This document shows positions 34,639-46,412 of a stretch of 64,000 nt of DNA, piece after piece. The stretch comes from Paragonimus skrjabini miyazakii (lineage: Eukaryota; Platyhelminthes; Trematoda; Plagiorchiida; Troglotrematidae): assembly GCA_014338405.1 (NCBI GenBank), contig JTDE01000446.1, positions 25,650 through 89,649 of the forward strand, read 5' to 3'. The translations under genes were made by a program, and so were the position numbers. Within the stretch, counting starts at the first letter, position 1. Each line of letters starts with the position of its first letter. Below the pieces are notes generated by a model, which was given only the letters and a program-made list of their open reading frames with translations, was not told where the DNA came from and searched no databases.

Positions 34639-34917
34639 TTGGACAGTCTCAAGGTTTCGAATGATAAAGGTTGGGACTATTTGTGCTGTGTTCAGGAATA
34701 CTTGTGCATCGATCTGCCTAACAATGAACGAAAAGCCTTCGAGGTAAGAAACGTAAGACATTTGAACAGTTTACGAAGACTGGATGCTACACAAAGCTTA
34801 GCAGCCAAATCTGCAGGTTTATCGCACAAAACGGTCCAGAGCGTCATATCAAACGAGGCTGCTATCAGAGAATACCTTAACAGTGTGTTGTCCCGAAATC
34901 GATCTCACACATAAATG
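34639..34917 (+). pseudogene. ORF with a helix-turn-helix-like segment (possible Tigger/pogo relic)
   Basis: Seen: a 91-codon frame. Its C-terminal half reads NSLRRLDATQSLAAKSAGLS, then HKTVQSVISNEAAIREYL. Known: CENP-B-type and pogo/Tigger transposases begin with an L-x-x-L-x-x-G-x-S-x-x-x-x-A-x-x-x-G-[LV]-S-x-x-T-[VI] helix-turn-helix followed by KN-x-x-x-I. The fit is suggestive only. A good donor (TTCGAG|gtaaga at about 34742) lies inside the frame, so the region could instead contain a small exon. No catalytic DDE region was seen downstream. Confidence 0.3.
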
Positions 34918-37090
34918 GAACAAAAACATGATGAAGCTGTGTGATGAAGTTCAACGCCATTGAAGGTGTATAGAATCCGTTAAGTTTAATGTCATAGTAT
35001 GGTAATTCAGTCATCATGAGTTGAAAAAGTCACTGTTGAATACTCCACTGCTTTAACAAGCTGCATCAGACCACGGTCGACTATTTGACAAACCGTCAAG
35101 TTTGAAGTCATGGTTCAGGTTAGAAGCATCTTTCCAAGTCACGTGATGACATACCAATGAACTTTAAACATGTTAATATATCCATGGGGCAAACTGAGTG
35201 ACCCTGAAGGTCACTCAATGCGTTGTCAGCTTCCAATCGATTTATGTGGGAATTTCATATCTCCCCAGGCACGAATGGACAAAATATTGTGTACACGTTC
35301 ATTTTGCCAGAACACATACGTGAGCCCACAGATATTTAGTGTCGGCGTCTTTGAAAATCGAACATCAAACGCGTTGTGGATATCTTTCTGACGTTGGATA
35401 CAACGAGGAGAGTTTAACACTTTGCCACACCTAGACTGTATTCGGAATATTCCAGTTACCAGAACAACTGAGGACTAGCACTTCACTTTCCATGATCTGG
35501 CAACTGAGAGCTAGGGCAAGCAGGCTATAGCAATCATCCTTTGATGCCGTACAGAAGACGAAAGCAAACAGCAATCTTAAGCCACTTTATCGAATTGTAT
35601 ACATTATAAATTATGAGACCTCATGAACAGCATAAGTTTGTGAATTGTATAATCGTTCATGTACACCAAACGTGACATTGATGAACCACAATGAAGAAAT
35701 GCTAGGAATGTATTGTTTTGATCACAGTTCGGTAAGAGTTTGTAAGACCGTTAGACTAACTAACCAATTATGCGACAGAACCTCGCTTTGAAGATACGTC
35801 AACTTTAAACTTACTTGTTTCGTGCGCTACACTTAGACAGCAAACGTGTAAGATTGTCCGGGATTGGTTGGGTCAAACCTGTGAAAACTTGCAGACTTGC
35901 TACATCGTAAGGGCACACGATTGGGACACGTGGTTTACGAAGACATCTTAAAAACAGTTACATATCAAGGGCGTTATATACGAAGAACCCGAGTACATGC
36001 AGATGGATTTTTACTGCCATAAATCGTGCACATTAACTCGCCTAACAGTTTGAAAAGTTTCCTTTATTTATGTATTACTTATAGATTAACCATTTGCTTA
36101 AAATATTATGTTATAATAGATCTTAGAACGTAGTCCATTTGAAATTTGCTGAGCATTAAGACTCTTCACAGATTCCAGTGTAATGATTTCTGCTCAGCGG
36201 AATCTTGTGAGGGGAATAATGTACGTATACATAAGTCATTTCGTGGAACAGACAGATTATGTCTTTTTCAGACTACGATGTATCGATGTCAATTTAAGAT
36301 GTCCCAAGGGAGTTAACTGCGTTTCAACGGCGATTAGGGTCGCACGATCAATGTGCACATGGTTAGGCTGACAAACACATGGATTAATTGACTTTTACAG
36401 AGTGAGAAAGAGCGGTCCCGTCTGATGCAGAGAGTAAACAAAGTTAGCTAGCCTGGACCCATTTATCTGGGGCAACTCAAATTGACACCGAGACAGGCGA
36501 AAGTGATATCGAAACATCTTAGACTGGTTGTAAAAGGTGGAACACAGTGAGCACCAATTCATAAAGCAATTACACGTAACAAAAAAAACGAACTGACAAG
36601 CACACACACAAACACGTACAAAATGTTCACGGGTAATGAAAAGACAGAAAACATGTTTGTCGGTACTAGACTGCATGCGATGGAAACGTTTTGCTGTCCT
36701 TTGGTTTTTTTCAACTTTATACGTTGATTTGTCTCAAAAAGAAAACCACGATAACATGCACAATGGCCCTTTGGTCAATGATCTCGGCTTTGGACCAGCG
36801 TCTACAGCTAGCCAAACCCGACATCCACTGAAATTACAGCCAGAAAAACGGAGACAATATATTCATATCCCAATGATAAATCATGAGCATCAAAAGCGTT
36901 GTAATAGGTTATAGGATAGAATGCATTAGAAAGATGTCCGAGCCGACTTGATCGAAGTATCGAAACTAGTTCACAAAATCGATATCGCTCATGTGGTGTT
37001 GCCATCGTAAAAGAGCAATAGCTGCACAGAAAACGAAGACTTCTTTTTGTGGAACGAGGAGAAAAACTAAACAACTACATCTGGTTCATA
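34918..37090. other. Intron A-B sequence, nothing recognised
   Basis: No coding or repeat signal was seen before the gypsy target duplication. Confidence 0.55.
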
Positions 37091-37095
37091 AATTG

Positions 37096-37120
37096 TGTTA
37101 GGGTCATGGTAAACCTGATG
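37096..37120 (+). repeat. 5' LTR remnant (~25 bp)
   Basis: tgttagggtcatggtaaacc plus tga matches the start of the 3' LTR at 41494 with about two differences. Similarity then stops, so nearly the whole 5' LTR with promoter and primer-binding site has been lost. Confidence 0.75.
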
Positions 37121-37157
37121 ACGGGGTCTTTTCTATATCTTGCAGTAAGAATCCACG

Positions 37158-38165
37158 ATGTCAATAACCGCAGAAGCGCTGACGGTCATTTTGCAACAAC
37201 AACAATAGGCTCAATTCGAGAAGGTGCAATTGAAGCTGATCGACATGTTGACGCAGAAACTGACTATGCATGGTCCGGATTCCGGCAGCAATTCACAATC
37301 GCACCCGCTGACCGAGTCCCTAGGAAACTCAATCTCAGAGTTTCATTTTGATCAATCCTCCGAGGTCCATTTTGATAACTGGTATTGAAAACATGAGGAC
37401 GTATTCGAGGTGAAGCTGGCTACTGCCGATGATGCCCAACGTGTCCGACTGCTATTGTGCAAACTGGGTCCTTTGGAGTTCGAGCGCTATACGAACTTCA
37501 TTTTGCCAAAGAACGCTCGCGATGTCTCTTTCAATGACACAGTCAAGTGTCTTAGCCAAATCTTCGGCGAACAATAATCCCTGTTAACATCCGGTATCAG
37601 TGTTTCCAGCTGACCAGGAGCCAATCCGGAGACTTTGTCACCTATGCCGGAAAAGTCAATCGAGAGTGCGAGCTCTTCAAGTACTCCTCCATGACCGATG
37701 ATCAATGCAAGACGCTGATTTTCGTATGTGGTCACCGGCATATGCTGACATCCGCACTCGTATCCTGAACAAGAGGAACACGACCCTGAGATGACGCTAC
37801 AGATGATCACCGCCGAATGCCAGAGGTTGGTCAATCTCAAAAATGACGCTCTGATGATCCAGCAGTCATCAAAACCTCCAACATTTTTGACTATTCAATC
37901 GGTACACATTGGTCATCCTCACCCTGGTGGATCGCAGCCACCCAGCCGGGAGCGATCTTCAAAGCCTCCGACACCCTGTTGGCAATGCGGGGATTGGTAT
38001 TATGTGCGCTTATGTCCATATCAGAAACACAAGTGCCAGAAATGCAATTGCCGAAGCCACAAGGAAGGCCATTGCCGAGCAGACAATCAGTTGACCTCAC
38101 AGCCCAGATTGAGGTCCCGCGGTCGACGATTCCAGAAGCCGGCCCGACAATCAAACTCCATCTTT
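37158..38165 (+). pseudogene. gypsy Gag, interrupted, with zinc knuckles
   Basis: Seen: a start at 37158 (MSITAEALTVILQQQQ, then TAG). Capsid-like text follows (VFEVKLATADDAQRVRLL, GPLEFERYTNFILPK, KCLSQIFGEQ) with several stops and frame changes. The last part is in the frame open from 37791, where two Cys knuckles lie near 37977-38075. The first, CWQCGDWYYVRLC, has Tyr where His is expected and an altered spacing. The second, CQKCNCRSHKEGHC, fits CX2CX4HX4C. Known: the knuckles bind the element RNA during packaging. Confidence 0.8.
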
Positions 38166-38591
38166 GCCACATTCTTGGTCGACTATGCTTGCAGGCGGAA
38201 GTATATTACGTTGACACTCAGTGGTACCGCGGTTCGGCTACAAGTTGACACCGCCGCCGACAACACTATCATATCAAGAAAGACATGGAACACGATGGGC
38301 GGACCTTCCGTGCGTCCAAATACACACAATGCCCGCAATGCTTCAGGTGGCGCTCTGAGGTTATCTGACGAGCTAGCTTGTGAAGTCTCATTCGGTGACT
38401 TCCACTTCAAAGGCAGCTGCTACCTTACGGATCAACTGGAGTTGGATCTGTTCACGCTGGACTGGATTGATGCGATGAACTTGTTGGAGATGCCCACCAG
38501 CCGCTGGGCCAACGGTGGCTCAATCAATGTTAGCCCAACGGTATCGCTTCACACCACCAGTCCTCTCGGTATCATCGACCACTTGTGCTGA
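38166..38591 (+). pseudogene. gypsy protease domain
   Basis: This is the C-terminal half of the frame that opens at 37791. The active-site segment RLQVDTAADNTIISRKTW has its Asp codon at 38247-38249. DTA in place of the common D[ST]G occurs in some Ty3/gypsy clades, so it need not be a mutation. The frame ends at an in-frame TGA (38589-38591) just before RT text continues in the same frame. Confidence 0.8.
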
Positions 38592-39890
38592 ATGCACTAT
38601 GCAGTCTTCCAGGAAGGCTTAGGACAGAGCATCAAAACGAATGCCGTCTTGCACCTCCTTCCAAACGCAAGACCCGTTTTCCGACAGAAATGTCCAGTGC
38701 CGTACGCAGCTCTACCACTAGTGAACAAGGAACTCGATCGAATACAGGAAGCTGGTGTCCTGAAACCAGTCAATTATTCCGCTTGGGCCGCACCGATCGT
38801 CGTTGTAAAGAAGCCCAATGCTGTGGTGATAATTTGCGCTGACTTTTCTGCAGGCCTAAATGCTTCGTTGGATATACACTACTGCCCGATGACCTATGCG
38901 CGAAGATGAACGGTGGCAAGTTCTTCGCGAAGTTGGACTAAACGGACGTTTACCTACAGGTGGAAGTCTCAGAACCTTTCAAGGAGCTGCTCACCATCAA
39001 CACCCATCGCAGCCTGCTACACTATCAACGTCTCACGTTTGGCGCCGGCAGTCTTCCAGCAGATCATGGATTACATACTGACCAATATTCCAGGTGCAGC
39101 CGCCTATCTGGACGACATCGTCGTGACCGGGGCTGCTGAGGCAAAACTGACAGAACGCTTGGACCTGGTTCTTGGACGCACAGCTGATTACGGGTTCCGT
39201 ATTCGCCAGGAAAAGTGAAATTTCTTCATGTGCTCAATCAACTACCCGGGCTTCATCATCGATCGTCACGGCCTCCACCCAGATCCCAACAACATTCAAG
39301 CTGTTGTCGATACGCCACTACCGTCGGACGTATCTGCCCTAAGTCCATTCTTGGGTTTCGTCAGCCACTATAGCGCGTTTATGCCCGCCATGCATCGCGT
39401 TCGAGCACCCTTGAACAGATTGTTGACGAAGGATGTCTTGTGGAACTGGTCAACCGAATGCCAGAACTCACTTGAGGAAGTATAGAAAATGCACAACTCC
39501 GACAACTTGCTGACGCATTTTGATCCCACTCTCCAAATTGTGACCGCATCGGACGGCTCTAGCTATGGAGTAGGAGCAATCCTCTCACACCTCTACACTG
39601 ATGGTTTCCAGAAAGCAGTCGCTCATGCTGTTCGCTGTTTATCGTCAGCAGAAAAGAACTCTGGACAGCTCGAGAAAGAAGCGCTTAACCCTGTTTTCGC
39701 AGTGAAGCGTTTCCACAAGATGCTCTCTGGCTGGCATTCCATTCTGCTGACTGACCACAAACCACTGCTCACTGTCTTTGGATCAAAGAAAGGTATACCG
39801 ATCTACACGGCCAACCATCTTCAAAGATGGGCAACAACTCTGCTCAACTACGACTTCGACACCAGCTATACGTCAACAACGAGTATTTGA
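38592..39890 (+). pseudogene. gypsy reverse transcriptase and RNase H, interrupted
   Basis: RT begins with the finger region (ELDRIQEAGVLKPVNYSAWA). Between about 38890 and 39050 the conserved text lies in another frame and holds a TAA, which points to two compensating indels. The catalytic AYLDDIVVTG is at 39102-39131. In-frame stops fall at 39216-39218 and 39483-39485. RNase H follows with VTASDGSSYGVGAIL (first Asp at 39552), the central Glu in EKEALNPVFAVKRF, and DHKPLL. The frame shifts again near 39860. Confidence 0.88.
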
Positions 39891-41340
39891 CAGATAAATG
39901 CTCTCTCTCTCGGTTGATTGGCTCACAGACGCTTAATCCAGAAGAGGCCTTGACTGCTGCAATGCCCTTCGAAACAGAGGCCAATCACGTGTTCTCCGAA
40001 GTCATCCGGACACTCCCGGTCACGGCCTAGTTGGTTGCTGAAGCAACTCTACGAGACCAGACATTGCAGTCTGTGATATTTTACAATCAGAGCCGCTGGC
40101 CCGATAGAGGACTAACGGGTGACCTGGCGCAGTTTTTCCGGAAACGTTCCGCGATTTCAACTCTCAATGGTTGTGTGCTGTTTGGAGAATGTGTCGTCAT
40201 CCCGCCGGAACTTCAACCTACAGTAATTCGCCAGTTTCATGTCGGCCACCCTGGCATCAGCCGAATGAAGGCGTTGGCTCGCAGTTACGTCTACTGGCCC
40301 GGCATAGATGAACAGCTGGAACAACTGGTTAGATCCTGCCACGATTGTGCTTACGCATCTGAAGCACCCCCAGGAGCTCCACTGGAATCTTGGCCAATCT
40401 TTACGGCTCCATGATTGCGGGTACACTTGGATTTTACTGGGCCTCTGCACGGTCAGAACTTCCTAATCGTCGTCGACGCTTATTCCAAGTGGCCAGAGTT
40501 TGTCCTGATGCCAATTAATACCACAAGATCAATCGTCCTACAACTTCGAAAAATGTTCAGCCGGTTCGGGTGCCCAACGATTCTGGTTAGTGATAACGGA
40601 ACATAATTCGCTTCCTCCGTATTTACCGACTTCTGTCATCAGAACGCCACTGATCACATCCGGTCACCGCTTTACCATCCCCAGTCCAACGGCCAAGCGG
40701 ACCGCTTCGTGAACATGTTCAAACGTGCCCTGATTAGCGATAACGGAATACAGTTCACTTCCTCCGTATTTGCTGACTTCTGTCATCAAAACGTCATTGA
40801 TCACATCCGGTCACCGCTTTACCATCCTCAGTCCAACGGCCAGGCAGAGCGCTTTGTCGACACGTTCAAACGTGCCCTTCAGAAAGCTCAACGGAATGGA
40901 ACGACCGTGGAAGTTTTGGATACATTCCTAATGCACTATCGGGTGACTCCAAATCCACCAACACCTGATGGAAGATCTCCAGCTGGGGCTCTTATTGGAC
41001 ATAAAATCCGATCGCCGCCAGACTTCATCCGCCTAACTGTCGCCGTCCCAGGCTCCAAGGATGCAGCAATGGAAAACAGGTTCAACCAACGGCAAAGCGT
41101 CAAACACCGACGCTTCAGCAGTGACCAGACCGTCCTGTCCCGGGATTATCGCAGCGGTTTTGCTAAGTGGTCCTTGGGCCGAATACGCAAAAATCTGGGA
41201 AACGTCATTTATGAAGTCTAAGTTGGAACGGACGTCTGGATACGCCATGCCAACCAGCTTCAATCCACCAGTATCGCTGAACCATCACCGGACGAGAAAG
41301 ATGTTCCGTTAGAGATCCTGATGGAGACGTTTGGTTTCCC
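39891..41340 (+). pseudogene. gypsy integrase with duplicated core segment
   Basis: The HHCC zinc domain is visible as FHVGHPGISRMKALARSYVY and SCHDCAYAS (40225-40365). After a TGA at 40412-40414 the core starts HLDFTGPLHGQNFLIVVDAY with the first catalytic Asp. The DNG...HPQSNGQAERF block occurs twice in a row because of a 147-bp tandem duplication, and the first copy holds a TAA. The C-terminal module WSLGRIRKNLGNVIYEV ends at 41221 with a stop. Known: integrase inserts the cDNA. Confidence 0.88.
40584..40877 (+). repeat. 147-bp in-frame tandem duplication inside integrase
   Basis: Bases 40584-40730 and 40731-40877 are two adjacent 49-codon copies of the same integrase stretch. They differ at about 19 of 147 positions by eye, nearly all transitions. 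Only copy 1 has the TAA at 40604-40606. A fresh duplication would be near-identical, so the halves may come from two different parent elements. Confidence 0.92.
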
Positions 41341-41483
41341 CTAGCCGGAGTCCGGAACAACGACTCCCAGCACGCAAAGTCCATCACGTGAACTACTTCC
41401 TAGAAGATAGACCGACCGAGTACGACGGCCAATGATGCCTCTGCAAGTTAACCCCCGACTTCCATCGTACGATCAACTTCCTC

Positions 41484-41493
41484 AAATGGGAGG
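41484..41493 (+). promoter_or_regulatory. Polypurine tract of the gypsy element
   Basis: aaatgggagg directly abuts the 3' LTR start TGTTATGG, the normal place for plus-strand DNA priming in LTR elements. Confidence 0.7.
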
Positions 41494-41848
41494 TGTTATG
41501 GTCAGGGTAAACCTGACCCGAAAAACACGATTCTGCTGTCAGAAATCACATATCGCAAGCCGTTATTGAGAGATGCATCGGCGTGGGATTCCAATATTTC
41601 TTCGCGTACTCACACCACCACAAGATCAATGGTTTTCTATAAATACAGACCAGTTTCTCATGTAAATTTGCAAAGCGTCTGGTGGCTAAATACATTGCTT
41701 ATCTGGAGTCTGCTTTGTCCGTGTTTTCATTGGTTTTTATCGTTCGCGGTTTTGGGGCCAATCGGAAGGGGTTTCTATTCGCGTTATTCGTTCACCGTTG
41801 TTTGTACCAGTTATTCGCATTCGTGTTCAGTAGGATTCAGTTATAACA
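41494..41848 (+). repeat. 3' LTR of the gypsy element (355 bp)
   Basis: Begins tgttatggtcagggtaaacc and ends gttataaca, followed by aattg, which is the same five bases that precede the 5' remnant. A TATA-like ctataaata lies near 41638. The end is set by the TG...CA rule plus the target duplication. An alternative end near 41906, after an aataaaa, is possible but would leave no target duplication. Confidence 0.7.
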
Positions 41849-41853
41849 AATTG

Positions 41854-44241
41854 CTACAGGGATGCCAGTGGTTATACCATACCTAATAAAATTTCAACCT
41901 ATATATTGCGGATCCTGAAGTCACCAACTGAACAGACGTGTCGGGCTTGCGGATATAAGTTTCGATGTGTGTTGTTTAACGCCCTCTCATCAAGGTATCA
42001 ATTGGCTACCACGTTATCTGTTCAGTAGACCTGAGGTTTCACAAATGAGGCCTTAAGCGTCAGGCAATGAGATGGTATATAATGAACAACCTACGAAACT
42101 GATGAGTCTGTTAGCGATAGATTGTTCTATGTATGAACCCATCCAGTTTGCCCACCTAAATGATACAGTGACCAACAATTGTGTTACTCATATGTTGATT
42201 CCGCCATACACAGTCTGTGATGCGTAAGCAGTAACCGTCAGAGATGAGTAGTCTGTGAACATCCTCAAGTAGGAATTTCCTCGGTAAACACAGCTACTTG
42301 ATACCGACGTTCTTTGAGATACGTATTGAAAAATAAATATCATCAACAATATTCTCGATAAAAACGCGGGGTTGACCAACTTCGAATCTGTTATGGTTCT
42401 TGTATGAAGCCGCTACCATTCAAACGGAATAGACAATACACACGGAATAAACATTCGGTTCAAGTTTGCCAGGAAAAACACCTATTACTCTGTGATATTT
42501 ACGTTTTCTGTAGGAAAGTAATGACAAATTCTCAAAGAACCGAGCACAGTTGAATCAACTGTGACTAGATTATATAGGAAACAATATGAATACAGTATCA
42601 GAAAAGGACCGGGCTGATGAAACCTGACACCTAGTTCATTCCGATATGTATTTCTTCGACTCAGTTCGAACGCGAACGAAGGGAGAGAAGGACAAACACA
42701 CACGCCCAACAGACAGACGGGCACAACCCATCCGCCAGCTGAACCAACATGCCTAAGCGTCGAAACAAGACAGTTTTCGGTCGCTCATACCGATGATGGA
42801 CATAAACACACGCGCGAGAGCGTATCCAGTGCCAGGACAAACACAGCTGTCGAGACCAGCCCATTAGTCAATACACTCGCTCCGCTCGAACTAGACCATT
42901 TGGCAGTGAGTTGAATGTTTGAATTAGAGCGGTTGTTTCACGCGTGAATCAGTTACAGTCTGTGTGTGCAAGTGGCTACCGTCGTGCATTGTATGGGAAC
43001 AAGAGATTCAGTAAATAATTTATCCGACTAATCAAACCGTGCGGATTGGGTTCACTTGTCATTTGACGGAGACAGATAGCAAAAATGGAGAATATTTGTG
43101 GACAGCCTGTTCGCGTAATGGACGGTGATCGATGAAGTCAGTTGTGGCTCGTTTCCCAATAGTGCTTGAAAATGAGCTATACGTTTAGATAATCACAGGG
43201 TCCAAGTTAGATCGAGCGAAGGGGATCGGACACACATACACAACTACTTCATTCGTTCGTTACAAATCAAGTAGACTCACAAACAAGCTAGAATGACACA
43301 CCTCACTTGAATCGACTCACGTTGACTGACCACTGCTTTGACGACAAACAAGCAAGGTACACATGAGGGAGGTAACCGCTTGAAAGTATCAACGGTTCAC
43401 TTATGTCAAACCTAAACATAACCCATGCATGTTGATAAGATAGTTCTATCATACCGAATGAACAGTCACCGACACAGTGATCAAGAAAGCGTGACCGGAG
43501 TCAAATTCCAGGTCCTGGCAAGAATATGCACTACTGGCGAGCCATAAGAAGGATGAGCTGTAAGTCCAGTGGTTTTTCCAAAGGAAACTGGTCGGACGGT
43601 CTACCTGAAGGCAAACGTTTCGACCAAACTTGAGTGGTGTTCAACCTGTACCTACTAACGACTGGCTAGCAGCTCTATTAGATTACTAGAACATCGACCG
43701 ATTGACGGACGGTCAGAACGCAGTAAACTACTCATCTACTATAAATGGACTACATTTTGTAGATGATGAAACATCCCATAAACCAGTCGTTGCTTGAATA
43801 TTTTTAGGCAGAACCCAGGAGAATTTAAATTTAAGTTTATGCATATAAAAAGGCAAATGCACATCTAACTTGTCAGGTTGTATCTAGTGAACCTGTTAGT
43901 TACCTAAATATGATGTAACTGGTCTTCAACCTTCGATTGGTCACGTCAGACAGAAACCCGAACTAACAACCTTCGTGTGACCGGTCAAAGATCGCATCCA
44001 CTTGATCGATGAGCTTAATAGCATCGCTCACAGACCAGACTGGTGACACCAACACTGTAATTGTAAGTTTTAGTTTGTACATTATCAGACTGGCTCATAT
44101 GCGAGAGTTCAGCTACGTCAGACTGTCCAAACCCGAACAGAATAGTAAGATGTGACGGTCATAAGTTAACCGAAGACGACCCCCGACATCGGTAGTCGAT
44201 GTGCATATCACGATCAAAAATTTATTTAAAACATATGTAGT
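41854..44241. other. Intron A-B sequence, nothing recognised
   Basis: Unique-looking sequence follows the gypsy 3' target duplication. An aataaaa at about 41885 is the only signal noted. Confidence 0.55.
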
Positions 44242-44300
44242 TCACGTGTGGGACTCGAACCTTTAAGGCTATGGCACTCTTCACCGACTTGTGCGGCTTT
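44242..44300 (-). repeat. tRNA-like SINE fragment
   Basis: On the minus strand gccttaaaggttcgagtccc provides a good B box. An A-box-like stretch (gtcggtgaagagtgcc) lies upstream at tRNA spacing. No full cloverleaf was found. Confidence 0.4.
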
Positions 44301-44754
44301 TGTATCAGAAGGTGACCCACCGAAACTTACGGGACGCAATTATAAGACCACAGTAGTTTAAAAAGAGGGTGTGAACCGAGGTTGCAACAGAGTAAGGATA
44401 TCAAATGACATCTGAATCTTAATAGTTGCACTCAACCAAACGAATCACATGAGATCAGGGAATTTGGGTATTGAGATATAAGCAAGTTAGCTCCAAAAAA
44501 ACTGTAAATATGCAGAAATGTAGATGATCATGCCATGAATTCGGAATGCCAACACAACGGTAACCAAGCTACTCACTACTTAGTGAGTCTTCAGTTCACC
44601 GGAGTAGGAAAATCTGTGATCAACCGATGAATTGGCAAAGGGGAGTGAAAACATCTACTAGTAGGTTAGAAGCTGTAGGTAGTTCGTTCCCCGGGATAAG
44701 GTGTTGCATGACGGAGAAGGCGGATAATCAAGCCTAATGGCACAAATAATGTTG

Positions 44755-45030
44755 TTATTTGATTGTGCTGATCGTGATGGTGACAGCCGTGAGGAGGCTG
44801 TTTCAAAGATGTCACTTTACTCCCACTTGCAACTCGATTGTTTGTTTACTAGGTGTAGGCGTCCTAATGTTGATTGACTAAGTTTACGTATGGGGGGCAC
44901 CATGCAGCAAGTCCCGTCCCTTCCGTCTTTTTTCTGTAAACAAAGTTGGTTCTCTCGTGGTTGTACGGTAGCTGAGCCGTGGTAGCAATTACGGATGCAT
45001 TTATATCGAGGATTATAATGATGATGCTAG
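44755..45030 (+). mobile_element. LINE 3' UTR fragment
   Basis: The landmarks cgtgaggaggctgttt, cttgcaactcgattgtttgtt and actaggtgtaggcgtcctaatgt, then a closing tataatgatgatgc, follow the same order as the 3' UTR of the element ending at 29010. No coding part is left. Confidence 0.6.
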
Positions 45031-46344
45031 AGGCATATCAATAAACGCCATTTTTTGTCGTAGTCGTTGCGCAATCCATACGATTCAACTTGAATTCAAT
45101 TACTTTCATCAGGATGCTCGTCAACGCTATGTAAAGACAGGTACATCACATCGCGGAGGTTACCAGTGTATCGAATGAAGCCCACTTCGTCTGCACCTAA
45201 GGAATATCCGATTAGTCCTGGGATTAATCGATAAGAAAGTGACTATTGATGACTAAATTCACTTCATTTTCCGGGGGGAAATATTCTATCAAACCCGCTA
45301 ATTTTCTTGTATGATTTTTGTTATTGATTGGACGGTGTTGTTGTTTTAAACGAAGGGAAGATTCGTTTTCAGCTCCTACATCACGTGCCACGTGTGAAGA
45401 CTAGATATTGTCAGACTGTTCAAATTCAGACAGGAGAAGTCACGACAAACGGTGTTCGAGCCCGCAACTCTGATTAATGGTCGGCATGCGTACTGTCATA
45501 CGGATCATCACAAATTACAGGCAAGAATAGCTTACAAGTTCTTGAACTGGATGCAAATCTCAAGAACTAACTAAACTATAGACAAAAACTATCCTCAAGT
45601 GTTGGGTTTTAAGTTAACATTATGAAACAGTTGCATATTTTCAGTCTAGAAGCATTGTGACCGTAATCAGTGCAAGTTGGCAACCTGTGGTTGACGGTGT
45701 CCATCTGCATGTGGTAAGGTGATTACCAGCTTCTTTGAAGTCAACACGAAATCTCATACGCCATAAAGATTCGTCCGCACAAGAGGCAATTTACATCTGT
45801 CCGTAATCAATACCATTATCAAAGTCGATAGTAACACATCACTGGGTGAAAACGACGCCGGACTATCACGCATACATAAGAATTAACCTCGTTTCGGCAT
45901 CAAATAGGGAAACAGACTGAGATCCAATATCCTAAATTAAATACTCAGCGCCAATGTGTGTTCACACATGTCGAACAAACAACCAGGTGGCGCCGGTTGC
46001 AAGACGGCCGACGTCCATGGGGTCTTCACTTCCACCGCGTCATTGCTGTCTACATTTTACAAAAAACTAGCAAAACAATAACTTTCATACCACAGTATGT
46101 GTGTTAGTTGCCATCCTTAGGCGCAGAGTGCTGAGGTTACAGAGCCCCCAAATCCAAAAGCCAACTGCGACCTATGACAACTAAGTTACTGGTAACTGTC
46201 GTCATTTCCAAATAACAAATAAGCATTGGCTTACCTTGCACTTTACATCGGCCTGCACTGGCACGGGCACTAACCCACACCCTCTTCACGTAAAAGTCCC
46301 GATGGACAACAGCGTATAATGCACAACACCTTAATCATTAATGA
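45031..46344. other. Intron A-B sequence, nothing recognised
   Basis: Several B-box-like words (e.g. gtgttcgagcccgcaactct near 45450) hint at old SINE pieces that are too degraded to place. Confidence 0.45.
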
Positions 46345-46412
46345 GTTAGCGGTAGCTCAGTGATAATCAGACAAACTACCGGCCATACGGAAGCGGGTTG
46401 CAATCCAAGTTA
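46345..46412 (+). repeat. tRNA-like SINE head
   Basis: gcggtagctcagtgataatc is a good A box. agcgggttgcaatccaagtt is a slightly mutated B box at the right distance. No gene-quality cloverleaf is present. Confidence 0.45.

Larger units (their letters stand above)
37091..41853 (+). mobile_element. Ty3/gypsy LTR retrotransposon (CsRn1-like), decayed insertion
   Basis: Seen: the element is bounded by the 5-bp direct repeat aattg (37091-37095 and 41849-41853). It has 5' and 3' ends of the form TGTTA...ACA. From left to right it holds a short 5' LTR remnant, Gag with zinc knuckles, protease, RT with YLDD, RNase H, integrase with HHCC and core motifs, a polypurine tract and a 355-bp 3' LTR. Stops and frameshifts occur throughout, so it is not coding-competent. 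Assignment to the trematode CsRn1-type clade rests on the DTA-type protease, the unusual first knuckle and the host context, and it is an inference. The element sits antisense in the intron between exons A and B. Confidence 0.88.

Noticed and set aside
42090..42140. Possible hammerhead ribozyme (ctgatgagtctgttagcgata near 42099, with gaacaa/ttgttc flanks)
   Set aside because: The catalytic GAAA is replaced by GATA, stem II is too weak, and the flanking complementarity does not fit any of the three permutations.
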